A stretch of DNA of 64,000 nucleotides from RYN-230 sp963720645. GTDB lineage: Bacteria > Actinomycetota > Actinomycetes > Streptosporangiales > Streptosporangiaceae. The number at the start of each line of letters is the position of its first letter. The stretch's first letter is position 1. Below are positions 55,056 through 64,000 of the stretch, in pieces. The DNA is taken from positions 62,001 to 126,000 of the forward strand of contig CAVRFX010000022.1 in assembly GCA_963720645.1 (NCBI GenBank), given 5' to 3'. The position numbers and the translations under genes were made by a program. The notes under the pieces were generated by a model. The model ran no database searches, had not been told where the DNA came from, and saw only the letters and a list, made by a program, of their open reading frames with translations.

Positions 55056-55652
55056 TCAGCGCGGGCGGCGGGTGAACAGGCCGGACCGGCGCGGCCGCGG
55101 CGTGCGGACGTGGATGCGGCCCAGCACGGTCAGCGTGTGCAACTCGATGACGGGAGTCCCGGGCGGCACCGGCGGTTCCGGGTGCGGATCGGGCCGGGCC
55201 CCGGGCAGCGCCGCGGACAGGCTGCGGGTGATGACGGTGATCCCCGCCGGGACCAGCAGGTTGACCTGGCCGCCCATCGCGGTGGCGTACATCACGGTGC
55301 GCTGCCCCTGCAGCAGCGCTTCCCTCAGGTCCAGCACGACCTGCCCGCCGATGGCGGTCACCACCAGCCGGTCCGGGACGACCCACCGGCCGTCACGCCG
55401 CTCGGTCGCGAAGAAGGCCGTGACCGCCCGGGAGGTGTCCAGCCGCAGCGGCTGTGCTCCCGGCAGGGCCAGGTCATCGGTCAGCCCGGCCAGGTCGCCG
55501 AGGGTCCGTGCGGTGTACGCCCGCTGCACCCGGTGCGCGTGCTCCTCGAGCGTGAGCCGCCCGTCCCCGGCCGCCTCGGCGAGCAGGGTTATCACGCGCT
55601 CCCGGTCAGCGTCCGAGGCGCGCAGGTCACGCGGGCTCTGCCGGGGATTCAC
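55056..55652 (-). CDS. DUF1707 domain protein
   Basis: A 198-residue protein with an N-terminal DUF1707 domain (LRASDADRERVITLLAEAAG, DGRLTLEEHAHRVQRAYTAR, TLGDLAGLTDDL) and a C-terminal beta-rich LiaF-like domain with repeating V/I-rich turns (MGGQVNLLVPAGITVI). No membrane segment. Function unknown; the family is common in actinobacteria and the C-terminal part resembles envelope-stress sensor partners. Intact. Confidence 0.88.
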   Translation of the reverse strand: MNPRQSPRDLRASDADRERVITLLAEAAGDGRLTLEEHAHRVQRAYTARTLGDLAGLTDDLALPGAQPLRLDTSRAVTAFFATERRDGRWVVPDRLVVTAIGGQVVLDLREALLQGQRTVMYATAMGGQVNLLVPAGITVITRSLSAALPGARPDPHPEPPVPPGTPVIELHTLTVLGRIHVRTPRPRRSGLFTRRPR

Positions 55653-55798
55653 ACCCCCGACGATAGCCGTCTTGACGCCCGGCCGGCACGATCCCTACCC
55701 TGACCGCACGAGCCCGGCCCTGCCCCCGGGTCAGCCCGGACCGCCCGGGCCGGCCGCGGACCAGCATCACCGGCGGCTCGAGAGCCTGGGAGCGGCGC

Positions 55799-56060
55799 AT
55801 GAAGCTGGACGGCACGGATCCGCGTCAGGCCGGTGACCGCCAGGGCCGGATGGCGACCAGCGCCGCGTTCTTCGTCCAGGGCCTGTGTTTCGCGGTGGTG
55901 GTCACCCGGGTCTCCGTCCTGCAGAGCAAGTTCCACCTGTCCAACGGGCAGCTCACTGGTCATCATCGCGCTGGCCGCCGGGTTCGAGCCGGGCCGGACC
56001 CGCGGGACGCGGAGTGAGGTTACGGCCACCGCGGAGGCCGGTTCCCCCGCCTCAGCCTGA
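55799..56060 (+). pseudogene. Truncated MFS transporter N-terminus
   Basis: GRMATSAAFFVQGLCFAVVV then TRVSVLQSKFHLSNGQLT is the N-terminal signature of a 12-TM MFS permease, but after a slip near 55,960 only VIIALAAGFEPG remains before a stop. About 90% of the gene is missing. It lies just upstream of an intact DHA2-type exporter and probably marks an older deletion. Confidence 0.65.
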
Positions 56061-56149
56061 CCTCGCCGCCTTTCCTGCGGCCGCTAGGAATTGGCTGGGA
56101 TGCCTGTTAGTTTGCCGCTAGCAACTATCAGTACGAGGGGGCGAGCGCC

Positions 56150-58087
56150 GTGGGTGAGTCTGCGAACGGCCGCATGCCCGGGGGCGGCGCGGCCGGCGGG
56201 GCCGGCGCCGGGGCGGGGGCTGGTGGGGCCGGGGCCGGTGGGGCCTGGGCGGTCGGTGGGGCCGGTGGAGCCCAGGGCGGAGCGGGCGGGACCGGGGCGG
56301 CCACGCCGCGTGGCTCGCACTACAAGTGGCTGGCGCTGTCCAACACCACGCTCGGCATGCTGTCCGCGACGACCAACGCGTCCATCGTCATCATCTCGCT
56401 GCCCGCCATCTTCCGCGGCATCCACCTCAACCCGCTGACCCCCGGCAACGTCAGCTACCTGCTCTGGATGCTGATGGGCTACCTGGTGGTGTCCGCGGTC
56501 CTGGTGGTGACGCTGGGCCGGCTCGGCGACATCTACGGCCGGGTGCGCATGTACAACCTGGGCTTCACCGTGTTCGCGCTGGGCGCGCTGGCCCTGCCGT
56601 TCGATCCGATGTCCGGGGCGGGCGGGGCGTTGTGGCTGATCGGCTGGCGGGTCATCCAGGCGACCGGCGGGGCGATGCTGATGGCCAACTCCCCCGCCAT
56701 CCTGACCGACGCGTTCCCCGCCGACCAGCGGGGCACCGCGATGGGCATCAACCAGGTCGCCGGGATCTCGGGCACGTTCATCGGGCTGATCCTGGGCGGC
56801 ATCCTGGCCGCGGTGGACTGGCGGCTGGTGTTCATCGTGTCGGTGCCGATCGGCGTCGGCGGGGCTATCTGGTCCTACCTGAGCCTCCAGGAGGTCGGGA
56901 TTCGGACCTCCGCGCGCATCGACTGGCTCGGCAACGTGACGTTCGCGCTCGGCCTGATCGGGCTGCTCACCGGCATCACGTACGGCATCCAGCCCTACGG
57001 CGGGCACGTGATGGGCTGGACGAGCCCCGTCGTGCTGACCGGCCTCATCGGCGGGATCGTGCTGCTGGTGGTGTTCTGCTTCGTCGAACTGCGGGTGGAG
57101 TCCCCCATGTTCGACCTGAGGCTGCTGCGGATCCGGGCGTTCGCGGCGGGCAACGCGGCCACCCTGCTCGCCTCCATCGCCCGGGGCGGCCTGCAATTCA
57201 TGCTGATCATCTGGCTGCAGGGCATCTGGCTCATCCTGCACGGCTACAACTACAAGGACACGCCACTCTGGTCCGGCATCTACCTGCTGCCGCTCACGTT
57301 CGGGTTCATCGTGGCCGGCCCCATCTCGGGCTGGCTGTCGGACCGGCACGGGGCCCGGTGGTTCGCCTCGGGCGGGCTGCTCGTGTCGGCGGCAGCCTTC
57401 GGCGGGCTGCTGCTCATCCCCACCGACTTCCGGTACGTCACGTTCGGAACGCTCATCTTCGTGGCCGGCGTGGGCATGGGCCTGTTCTCCGCGCCCAACG
57501 CGGCCGCGATCATGAACAGCGTGCCCGCCCGCCAGCGCGGCGCCGCGTCCGGCATGCTGGCCACGTTCCAGAACTCCGGCTTCGTGCTGTCGATCGGCAT
57601 CTTCTTCTCGCTGATGATCATCGGCCTGTCCAGTACCCTGCCGACCACGCTGACCCGGGGCCTGATGTCACAGGGCGTGCCGGCCGCCCTCGCCCATGAG
57701 GTCGGCCAGACCCCGCCGGTGGCGAGCCTGTTCGCCACGTTCCTGGGCTACAACCCGGTGCGCCAGTTGCTCGCCCCGACCGGCGTGCTGGCTCACCTGC
57801 CTGACCACAACGTGGCCACGCTGACCGGCAAGCAGTTCTTCCCGCACCTGATCGCCGGGCCGTTCCACCATGGCCTGGTCATCGTGTTCAGCATGGCCAT
57901 CATCGTGCTGATCATCGCGGCCGGCGCCTCGCTGCTGCGCGGCGGCCGCTACGTCTACGACGAGCACGCCACGGGCCAGGACAACGCAACGTGGGGGAAC
58001 ACGGTGGCAGGGAGCACGGTCGCAGGGAGCACCGTGGCAGGGAGCACCATGCCGCTGGGCTGCGCTCACTCGTCCAGGCCGTGGTGA
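56150..58087 (+). CDS. MFS transporter, DHA2 (drug:H+ antiporter, 14-TM) family
   Basis: About 645 residues. After a Gly/Ala-rich head (60 residues) come about 14 hydrophobic segments. Motif A is GRLGDIYGRVRMYNLG and motif C-like features are present in NQVAGISGTFIGLILGGIL. The C-terminal 20 residues (VAGST repeats) come from a repeat tract and do not look native. GTG 56150 follows CGAGGGGGCGAG. Upstream at about 56,108-56,125 an imperfect palindrome TAGTTTGC-N-GCTAGCAACTA could bind a regulator. Substrate unknown. Confidence 0.88.
   Translation: MGESANGRMPGGGAAGGAGAGAGAGGAGAGGAWAVGGAGGAQGGAGGTGAATPRGSHYKWLALSNTTLGMLSATTNASIVIISLPAIFRGIHLNPLTPGNVSYLLWMLMGYLVVSAVLVVTLGRLGDIYGRVRMYNLGFTVFALGALALPFDPMSGAGGALWLIGWRVIQATGGAMLMANSPAILTDAFPADQRGTAMGINQVAGISGTFIGLILGGILAAVDWRLVFIVSVPIGVGGAIWSYLSLQEVGIRTSARIDWLGNVTFALGLIGLLTGITYGIQPYGGHVMGWTSPVVLTGLIGGIVLLVVFCFVELRVESPMFDLRLLRIRAFAAGNAATLLASIARGGLQFMLIIWLQGIWLILHGYNYKDTPLWSGIYLLPLTFGFIVAGPISGWLSDRHGARWFASGGLLVSAAAFGGLLLIPTDFRYVTFGTLIFVAGVGMGLFSAPNAAAIMNSVPARQRGAASGMLATFQNSGFVLSIGIFFSLMIIGLSSTLPTTLTRGLMSQGVPAALAHEVGQTPPVASLFATFLGYNPVRQLLAPTGVLAHLPDHNVATLTGKQFFPHLIAGPFHHGLVIVFSMAIIVLIIAAGASLLRGGRYVYDEHATGQDNATWGNTVAGSTVAGSTVAGSTMPLGCAHSSRPW
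57994..58050 (+). repeat. 15-bp repeats encoding VAGST
   Basis: Three to four copies of a unit close to GTGGCAGGGAGCACC at the junction between the MFS gene end and the ABC-2 permease remnant. It is the probable joint of a deletion. Confidence 0.85.
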
Positions 58088-58484
58088 TCGTGGTCCTGTC
58101 CGCCATCCTCGGCGTCGCGCAGACCCATAACCCGTTCAAACTGCTGGCCACCGCCTGCGTGGTGGTGCTGGGCTCGGCATTCTTCTCCTGCCTGTCGATG
58201 TCGATCGCCGGCCTGGCCCTGAGCCGGACCGGCTGATGGGCATCGGGCAGGCCATCACCATGCCGCTGTTCTTCAGCTCCAATGCGCTGTACCCGACCTG
58301 GCTGATGCCGGGCTGGCTGCAGGCGATCAGCAAGGTCAACCCGCTGTCCTACGAGGTGGACGCGCTGCGCGGGCTGCTCATCGGGGTGCCGACCAACCTC
58401 GCGCTGGACGTGGCCGTACTGCTGGGCTCCGCTATCGCGGGCGTGATCGTGGCTTCCGCGCTGCTGCCGCGGCTGGCCAGGTGA
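58050..58484 (+). pseudogene. ABC-2 type transporter permease remnant (C-terminal half)
   Basis: LRSLVQAVVIVVLSAILGVA, then FFSCLSMSIAGLALSR, and after a slip near 58,230 MGIGQAITMPLFFSSNALYP, VNPLSYEVDALRGLLIGVP match the last four membrane segments of an ABC-2 drug/polysaccharide permease (DrrB/NodJ type). The first half and the ATPase gene that normally precedes it are absent. The break falls in the 15-bp repeat tract that ends the MFS gene, suggesting a deletion joined the two. Confidence 0.8.
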
Positions 58485-58549
58485 CCGCCGGCCGGCCCGG
58501 GCGCGTATTCCGCTAGCCGTTCCGGCGGTCCGCCTCCTACCGTGGCCAG

Positions 58550-59554
58550 ATGCTGACTCCTCCCGCCGGCCTCCCCGAGGCCGCCCTGCGGCCCGTGCTG
58601 GAGAGCTACTGGGGCATCCGCGCGGGGTCGATGCAGTACCGCCCGGTTGGCTGGGGCAGTCACCACTGGGAGGTGTCCGGCGAGGCCGGGTCACGATGGT
58701 TCGTCACCGCCGATGACCTGGAGAACAAGCGGATGTCGCAGGCCGAGCCGCTGACCGCGGGCTTCCGGCGGCTGCGCGCGGCCCTGTCTGCCGCCGCCGA
58801 CCTGAGGGAATGCGGCGCCGCGTTCGCGGTGGCGCCGGTCCCGGCCCGGGACGGCGAGCTGCTCGCGCGGGTCAGCACCCGGTTCGGCCTGGCGGTCTAC
58901 CCGTTCGTTCACGGCCAGAGCTTCGAGTGGGCGGCGTTCTCCTCCCCCGTGCACCGGCTGGCCCTGCTCGAGCTGGTGGCCGCCACGCATACCGCCCCGT
59001 CCGCGGCCCGCCGGCGCGCGCTGGCGGACGACTTCGCCGTGCCGCACCGGGACCAGCTGGAGGCCGCCTGCCAGCCCGGGGCCGACGTCCGGGAGGTGGG
59101 ACCCTACGCCCGCCCGGTGGCACGCCTGATCCAGGAGCATGCCGCGCCCATCCGGCGGCTCCTCGCCCGCTACGACCATCTCGTGACGACCGCCCGCACC
59201 CAGCCCGCCCGGACCGTCCTCACCCATGGCGAACCTCATCCCGGCAACACGATGCTGACCGGCGGCGGGTGGGTGCTCATCGACTGGGACACCGCCCTGA
59301 CCGCCCCGCCCGAGCGTGACCTGTGGAGCCTCGACCCGGGGGACGGGTCGATCCTGGGCGAGTACGCCGCCCTGACCGGTGTCACCCCTCGGCCCCTGCT
59401 GCTGGACCTGTACCGGCTGCGCTGGGACATCGCCGATATCGCCGTGGACGTGAGCCGCTTCCGGCGGCCGCACACCGGGAGCGCCGAAGATGACGAGTCG
59501 TTCGGGCTCCTGAGCACACTGGTCAGGCAGGCCAGCGGCGCAGGCCCAGGCTAA
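58550..59554 (+). CDS. Aminoglycoside phosphotransferase (APH)-fold kinase
   Basis: A 334-residue APH-like protein: VGWGSHHWEVSGEAGSRWFV (nucleotide side), AVYPFVHGQSFEWAAF, catalytic loop LTHGEPHPGNTM and metal-binding LIDWDTALTAP. The catalytic loop has Glu where most APH proteins have Asp (HGD); this HGE form occurs in an actinobacterial subgroup. Substrate unknown: small-molecule kinase or antibiotic resistance. GTG/ATG region start at 58550 is plausible. Intact. Confidence 0.85.
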   Translation: MLTPPAGLPEAALRPVLESYWGIRAGSMQYRPVGWGSHHWEVSGEAGSRWFVTADDLENKRMSQAEPLTAGFRRLRAALSAAADLRECGAAFAVAPVPARDGELLARVSTRFGLAVYPFVHGQSFEWAAFSSPVHRLALLELVAATHTAPSAARRRALADDFAVPHRDQLEAACQPGADVREVGPYARPVARLIQEHAAPIRRLLARYDHLVTTARTQPARTVLTHGEPHPGNTMLTGGGWVLIDWDTALTAPPERDLWSLDPGDGSILGEYAALTGVTPRPLLLDLYRLRWDIADIAVDVSRFRRPHTGSAEDDESFGLLSTLVRQASGAGPG

Positions 59555-59605
59555 CGACGCAGGCCCTGGCTAACGACGGGGGGCGGGCCGGTGAGCCACC
59601 GTCCG

Positions 59606-59878
59606 TCAGTCAGGGGGCTCGGACACCGGGCCTGCCGGAGGCTCGGGCATCCGGCCCAGCACGGCGCGCAGCAGGGTCTCGGCCGCGTCGGCTGCCGTCC
59701 GGGCGGTGATCGCGTTGGTGTGCGCCCGGTCCAGGGTGCCGAGCGCGATGCAGTCGTAGGCCACCTGGGCGTCATGCACGGCCAGCTCGAGCTGGCGCGA
59801 CGCCTCATCCAGGACCATTGCCTGCTCGTCACTGACCGGGACGCTGGTCGCCCCGTCATCACCGTCTGGAATGCTCAC
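59606..59878 (-). CDS. Hypothetical small helical protein
   Basis: GTG 59878 follows AGGAGGGAG at a good distance and gives 90 residues. The segment QAMVLDEASRQLELAVHDAQ then AYDCIALGTLDRAHTNAITA looks like two helices, with a Pro-rich acidic tail. I do not recognise the family. Divergent from fumarase. Confidence 0.6.
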   Translation of the reverse strand: MSIPDGDDGATSVPVSDEQAMVLDEASRQLELAVHDAQVAYDCIALGTLDRAHTNAITARTAADAAETLLRAVLGRMPEPPAGPVSEPPD

Positions 59879-60078
59879 GGCCTTCTCCCTCCTGACCCGG
59901 ACCCGCTCACCGCCACCGCCGCCGGGATGGCACACCCTTACCCGGGGTGAGGGCGGCCATGCAACTGGACCCGCCGGGACGCACCTGGTCAGGTGGCCGC
60001 ATGGCCGGGCGCCGCCCCGGCCGCGAGCCGGATCTACGATGAAACCGACACCACACCCGCTACGAGGACGTGCTCACG

Positions 60079-61722
60079 ATGCCCGAGTTCGCGTACACCG
60101 ACCTGCTGCCCCTGGGCCCCGACGCCACCGACTACCGCCTGCTGACCGCGGACGGGATCACCCGGCGCCAGGCCTTCGGCCGGGACTTCCTCGAGGTGGA
60201 CCCGGAGGTGCTCACGCTGGTCGCCCGCGAGGGCATGCGGGACATAGCCCATCTGCTGCGGCCGGGGCATCTGCGTCAGCTGCGGGCCATCCTGGATGAT
60301 CCTGAAGCCAGCCGCAACGATCATTTCGTGGCTGCTGACCTGCTGAAGAACGCGTGCATCGCGGCCGGCGGGGTGCTGCCCATGTGCCAGGACACCGGGA
60401 CCGCGATCGTGATGGGGAAGCGGGGCGGCCAGGTCCTCACCGACGGGCAGGACGAAGAGCACCTCAGCCGCGGCATCTACGAGGCGTACACGCAGCTCAA
60501 CCTGCGCTACTCGCAGCTGGCCCCGCTGTCCATGTTCGAGGAGCGGAACACCGGTACCAACCTGCCGGCCCAGGTCGAGATCTACGCCACCCCGGGCCAG
60601 GAGTACAAGTTCCTGCTCATGGCCAAGGGTGGCGGGTCGGCCAACAAGTCCTTCCTCTACCAGCAGACCAAGGCGGTGCTGAACCCGGCGGCGCTGCACG
60701 CGTTCCTGGAGGAGAAGATCCGCTCGCTGGGGACGGCTGCCTGCCCGCCGTACCACCTGGCCATCGTGGTGGGCGGCACCAGCGCCGAGTACGCGCTGAA
60801 GACCGCCAAGTACGCGTCCGCCCGGTACCTGGACACCCTCCCTGACAGCGGGTCACCGCGAGGGCACGGCTTCCGGGACACCGGGCTCGAGGCTGAGGTG
60901 CTCGACATCACCCGGAAGATCGGCATCGGGGCGCAGTTCGGGGGCAAGTACTTCTGCCACGACGTGCGGGTGATCCGGCTGCCCCGGCACGGCGCGTCCT
61001 GCCCCGTGGCCATCGCGGTGTCCTGCTCCGCCGACCGGCAGGCGCTGGCCAAGATCACTCCGGAGGGCGTGTACCTGGAGCGGCTCGAGACCGACCCAGC
61101 CCAGTATCTGCCTGAGGCCACCGAGGATGAGCTCGGCGACGACGTGGTGCGGATCGACTTGAACCGGCCGATGAGCGAGATCCGGGCGGAACTGACCAAG
61201 TACCCGGTGGCGACCCGGCTTTCGCTCAGCGGGCCCCTGGTGGTCGCGCGGGACATCGCGCACGCGAAGATCGCCGAGCGGCTGGCCGCGGGTGATCCGA
61301 TGCCGCGGTACCTGGCCGACCATCCCGTGTATTACGCGGGCCCGGCCAAGACCCCCGAGGGCTACGCCTCCGGCTCGTTCGGCCCGACCACCGCCGGGCG
61401 GATGGATTCCTACGTCGGCCAGTTCCAGGCGGCCGGCGGCTCGCTGGTCATGCTGGCCAAGGGGAACCGTTCCCCGGCCGTCACCGCGGCCTGCCGCGAG
61501 CACGGCGGGTTCTACCTGGGCTCGATCGGCGGAGCCGCGGCCAAGCTGGCCCAGGACTGCATCACCAAGGTCGAGGTGCTCGAGTACCCGGAACTCGGCA
61601 TGGAGGCGGTCTGGCGTATCGAGGTCCGCGACTTCCCGGCGTTCATCATCGTGGACGACAAGGGGAACGACTTCTTCGCCGAGGAGCCGCAGCCGCCGCT
61701 GCTCACGATCGGCAGCCGGTAG
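60079..61722 (+). CDS. Class I (Fe-S) fumarate hydratase
   Basis: A 547-residue enzyme of the FumA/FumB class: cluster Cys in LPMCQDTGTAIVMGKRGG, FEERNTGTNLPAQVEIYATP, LLMAKGGGSANKSFLYQQTK, and the C-terminal half with LSLSGPLVVARDIAHAKIAE and FGPTTAGRMDSYVGQFQAAG. It interconverts fumarate and malate with an oxygen-labile [4Fe-4S] cluster. ATG 60079 (MPEFAYTDLLPLG) is preferred over GTG 60070. M. tuberculosis has a class II fumarase near glpX; this gene is not homologous to that one. Confidence 0.94.
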   Translation: MPEFAYTDLLPLGPDATDYRLLTADGITRRQAFGRDFLEVDPEVLTLVAREGMRDIAHLLRPGHLRQLRAILDDPEASRNDHFVAADLLKNACIAAGGVLPMCQDTGTAIVMGKRGGQVLTDGQDEEHLSRGIYEAYTQLNLRYSQLAPLSMFEERNTGTNLPAQVEIYATPGQEYKFLLMAKGGGSANKSFLYQQTKAVLNPAALHAFLEEKIRSLGTAACPPYHLAIVVGGTSAEYALKTAKYASARYLDTLPDSGSPRGHGFRDTGLEAEVLDITRKIGIGAQFGGKYFCHDVRVIRLPRHGASCPVAIAVSCSADRQALAKITPEGVYLERLETDPAQYLPEATEDELGDDVVRIDLNRPMSEIRAELTKYPVATRLSLSGPLVVARDIAHAKIAERLAAGDPMPRYLADHPVYYAGPAKTPEGYASGSFGPTTAGRMDSYVGQFQAAGGSLVMLAKGNRSPAVTAACREHGGFYLGSIGGAAAKLAQDCITKVEVLEYPELGMEAVWRIEVRDFPAFIIVDDKGNDFFAEEPQPPLLTIGSR

Positions 61723-61875
61723 GGTCCCCGGCCCGCGGGCCGCTGCCCCGGCTGCACGGCCGGGAACGGGCGCGTCACGGCCCGGTGACAGTCAGGAAAC
61801 CCCGGCGCGACACACGTGCTATTCTCACGCGCTTCACAGGAAACCCGGCGGATCCCGCGTGTATCGTCCACTGTC

Positions 61876-63815
61876 ATGCACGTTGCGGCCAGCACGGGGC
61901 GGATGGTCGCGGGGCGCTACCTCCTGCGCAGCACCATCGGCCGCGGGGCCATGGGCACCGTCTGGCGAGCCCGGGACACGGTCCTGGACCGTGACGTCGC
62001 GGTTAAAGAGGTGCGGCTCCGCGGCCCGATGCCCGCGGGCTCGGCGATGACCGAGGAAACCCGCATCCTCCACCAGCGCACCCTGCGCGAGGCCCGTACC
62101 GCGGCGCGGCTCAACCATCCCGCGGTGGTGACCATCTTCGACGTCGTCGAGGCGGACGGCAGCCCGTGGATCGTGATGGAACTGGTCGAGGCGCGGTCCC
62201 TGGACCAGGTTCTTACCGAGGATGGGCCGCTGCGCCCTCATCAGGCCGCCGACGTGGGCGCCCGGGTGCTCGGCGCGCTGGCCTGTGCCCACGCGGCCGG
62301 CATCCTGCATCGCGACGTGAAGCCGAGCAACGTGCTGCTCGGGCCCGGCAGCCGGGTCGTGCTGACCGACTTCGGCATCGCCACCCTCGAAGGCGACAGC
62401 GGGCTGACCCAGGCCGGGATGGTGATGGGAACCCCCGGATTCACGGCGCCGGAACGGATCCGGGGCGATCCGGCCAGCCCGGCCTCTGACCTGTGGTCGC
62501 TGGGCGCGACCCTGTACGCCGCGGTGGAGGGGCGGGGGCCGTTCGACGATCGCGGTAACTCGATCGCGATCCTGGCGGCCATCGCCAACTCCGAAGCGCC
62601 ACGTCCCCGGGCGGCGGGCCCGTTGCGTCCCGTGATCGAGGCCCTGCTCAACCGCGAGCCGCAGGCCCGCCCGGACGCCGCCACGGTAGGCCGGCTGCTG
62701 GCCGCCGCCAGAGCCGCCGGCGGGACGGGCGCGGTCAGTACCGCGGACACCGGCCGGCAGGCCCGCGACGGGGCGGGTGCCCCCATCGCCGGGGACGCAG
62801 CAGGCCGGCCACCGGGAGCGCCAACGGGCCTCGCGTTCCCATCCCCCGGGACGCCGGCCGGCCGCACGCCGCGGCAGGCGCCCCGCTGCTGACCGCCCCG
62901 CTGGAGCTGGCCATGGCCGGGCCGGAGACCCAGGACCCGCCCGGTGAGGTGGCCTGGCCCGGGGCTCCCTGGCCCGCCGGCCCGTGGCCGGACCGCGCGC
63001 CGCAGGACGGCCCGTGGCCCGCCAGCCCGCCGCAGGACAGCCCGTGGCCGGACGGACCATCGCCCGACGACCCGTGGGCGGGAACCCCATGGCCGGACAG
63101 CCACCGGGCCGCAACCCCCTGGCCGGGCGGCCCGCCGCCGGGCGGCATCGAGCCGCGCGGCGGGTCACGCGCCGGGCGTCATGGCGCGAGCGGGCCGGGA
63201 GGGCCGCGCGGCCTGGCGGCCGAGCTGGCGGCGATGCTCCCCCGCGGCCGCCGCGGGCTGCTGGCTGTGGCCGGCGCGCTGGCCATCGTGGGCGCGGGCA
63301 TCCTGGCCGGGGTGATCCTGACCCACGGGAGCGGCGGCACCGGCGTCCCGGCCGGGGCGCCGGGCGGGACGGCGACCCGGGCCGGGTCCGCGGCTGGTTT
63401 CACGATGACGGTCCCGGCCGGGTGGCGGACCACGCCGCGGGGAGGCGGTACCGACTTCGTCAGCCCGGCGGGCAACGTGTCGATCCTGGTTACCCACACG
63501 GCCGCGGGCGGCGCGACGGCCCCCGGCCAGGTGCGCCGGCAGCTGGCCCAGGGGCTGCGGCAGGGCCGCTTCCCCGGTTACGAGCCCATCGGCGGGCGGC
63601 CCTTCATCTTCCAGGGTGGGAGCGGGGTGGCCTGGCAGTTCACCTGGCAGCCCGCCCGGGCAGGACGGATGGAGGTGCTGGACATCGCGTTCCGGATCAG
63701 CACCCCGGCTGGCCGCCAGGCCTACCATGTGCGGGAATCGGCGCCCGAGGCCGCGTGGGCGGCCAACCAGCCCGTGTTCCGCAGCGCGCTGAGCACGTTC
63801 CGGCCCCGGTCATAA
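61876..63815 (+). CDS. Serine/threonine protein kinase with extracellular domain, frameshifted
   Basis: The kinase domain starts near ATG 61876: IGRGAMGTVWRARDTVLDRD, VAVKEVRLRG (Lys), ILHRDVKPSNVLLG, TDFGIATLEGDSG, GTPGFTAPERI and DLWSLGATLYAAVEG. A slip near 62,865 separates it from a Trp/Pro-rich linker (PWPDG-like repeats), one membrane segment (GLLAVAGALAIVGAGILAGV) and an extracellular domain (GFTMTVPAGWRTTPRGGGTD, SPAGNVSILVTHTA, AWQFTWQPARAGRMEVLDIA). Corrected length is about 646 residues. The outer domain is not PASTA; it resembles a lipoprotein-like ligand domain seen in some actinobacterial kinases. Signal unknown. Confidence 0.86.
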
Positions 63816-63878
63816 CGCTGCTGGCCCGGGGGACGACCCCCCGGAACCTCCGCACGCCCCGCCTCGCCGGTGCGCGGG

Positions 63879-64000
63879 TCAGTAACCCATGTAGGACCCG
63901 CCGTGCCGCACCGCCACGACCCCCGGGATGTTGTTCATGGAGCCGTACCGGCTGATCGCGTACCGGAAGGCCGCGATCATGTTGTCCACCGGGTTCCAGA
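63879..64000 (-). CDS. Lytic transglycosylase-like C-terminus (partial)
   Basis: The last 39 codons of a gene running in from the right edge: NPVDNMIAAFRYAISRYGSM, NNIPGVVAVRHGGSYMGY, then TGA. This is the characteristic end of SLT-type transglycosylase or resuscitation-factor-like wall hydrolases of actinobacteria. The catalytic Glu lies outside the window. Confidence 0.65.
   Translation of the reverse strand, partial: WNPVDNMIAAFRYAISRYGSMNNIPGVVAVRHGGSYMGY

Overview
The window is very GC-rich and reads as the chromosome of a filamentous-type actinobacterium (Actinomycetota; Streptosporangiales-like is a guess from gene style, not a placement). Diagnostic genes are a WhiB7-type regulator with AT-hook, mycoredoxin (mycothiol-linked), a UPF0182 membrane protein, a DUF2342 zincin-like protein, an ANTAR protein and a DUF1707 protein. 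I see no rRNA, tRNA, CRISPR array or transposase.

Layout. 0-2.7 kb: damaged sugar-nucleotide pyrophosphorylase and GT4 glycosyltransferase genes. 2.9-19 kb: a conserved core block (UPF0182, PDZ/Lon-like protease, DUF2342, ThiF-like, ABC1 kinase, whiB7, uvrD2, mrx1) whose order matches Mycobacterium tuberculosis Rv3193c-Rv3198A as I remember it, with moaE, an SDR, a small basic protein, tesB and an ANTAR gene added. whiB7 has a readable control region: WhiB7-type promoter, a 9-codon apparently leaderless uORF, a longer candidate uORF and a strong hairpin before the coding region. 19.5-23.2 kb: cyanophycinase and cyanophycin synthetase (nitrogen storage) behind a 9+9 bp palindrome. 23.3-29.2 kb: polyprenyl-phosphate glycosyltransferase flanked by two paralogous multi-pass GT-C-like proteins, then a UDP-glucose/GDP-mannose dehydrogenase.

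29.4-41.0 kb: seven minus-strand genes forming a Gram-positive type IV secretion (Tcp-like) machine: TcpC-, TcpD-, TcpE-, VirB4- and VirB6-like proteins, a VirB8/NTF2-like candidate and a lysozyme/NlpC-P60 wall hydrolase. TcpE is fused through a roughly 560-residue low-complexity linker to a MinD/ParA-like domain with a degenerate P-loop. No relaxase, coupling ATPase, integrase or att site is in the window. This is the best candidate for an under-described system.

41.5-64 kb: a second core block (methyltransferase, ychF, rmuC, TMEM175-like channel, DUF6542, ispH, lipid-droplet-associated-like protein, xseA, acyltransferase, xseB with a TetR regulator, glpX, DUF1707, MFS exporter plus transporter remnants, APH-like kinase, class I fumarase, Ser/Thr kinase, lytic-transglycosylase-like C-terminus).

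Caution: many genes that should be intact carry single-base frameshifts with well-conserved protein on both sides, commonly in G/C runs. I read most of these as sequencing/assembly errors; true decay is likely only for the truncated transporter pieces at 55.8 and 58.1 kb. Several genes also carry in-frame short tandem repeats (15, 18 or 21 bp units).
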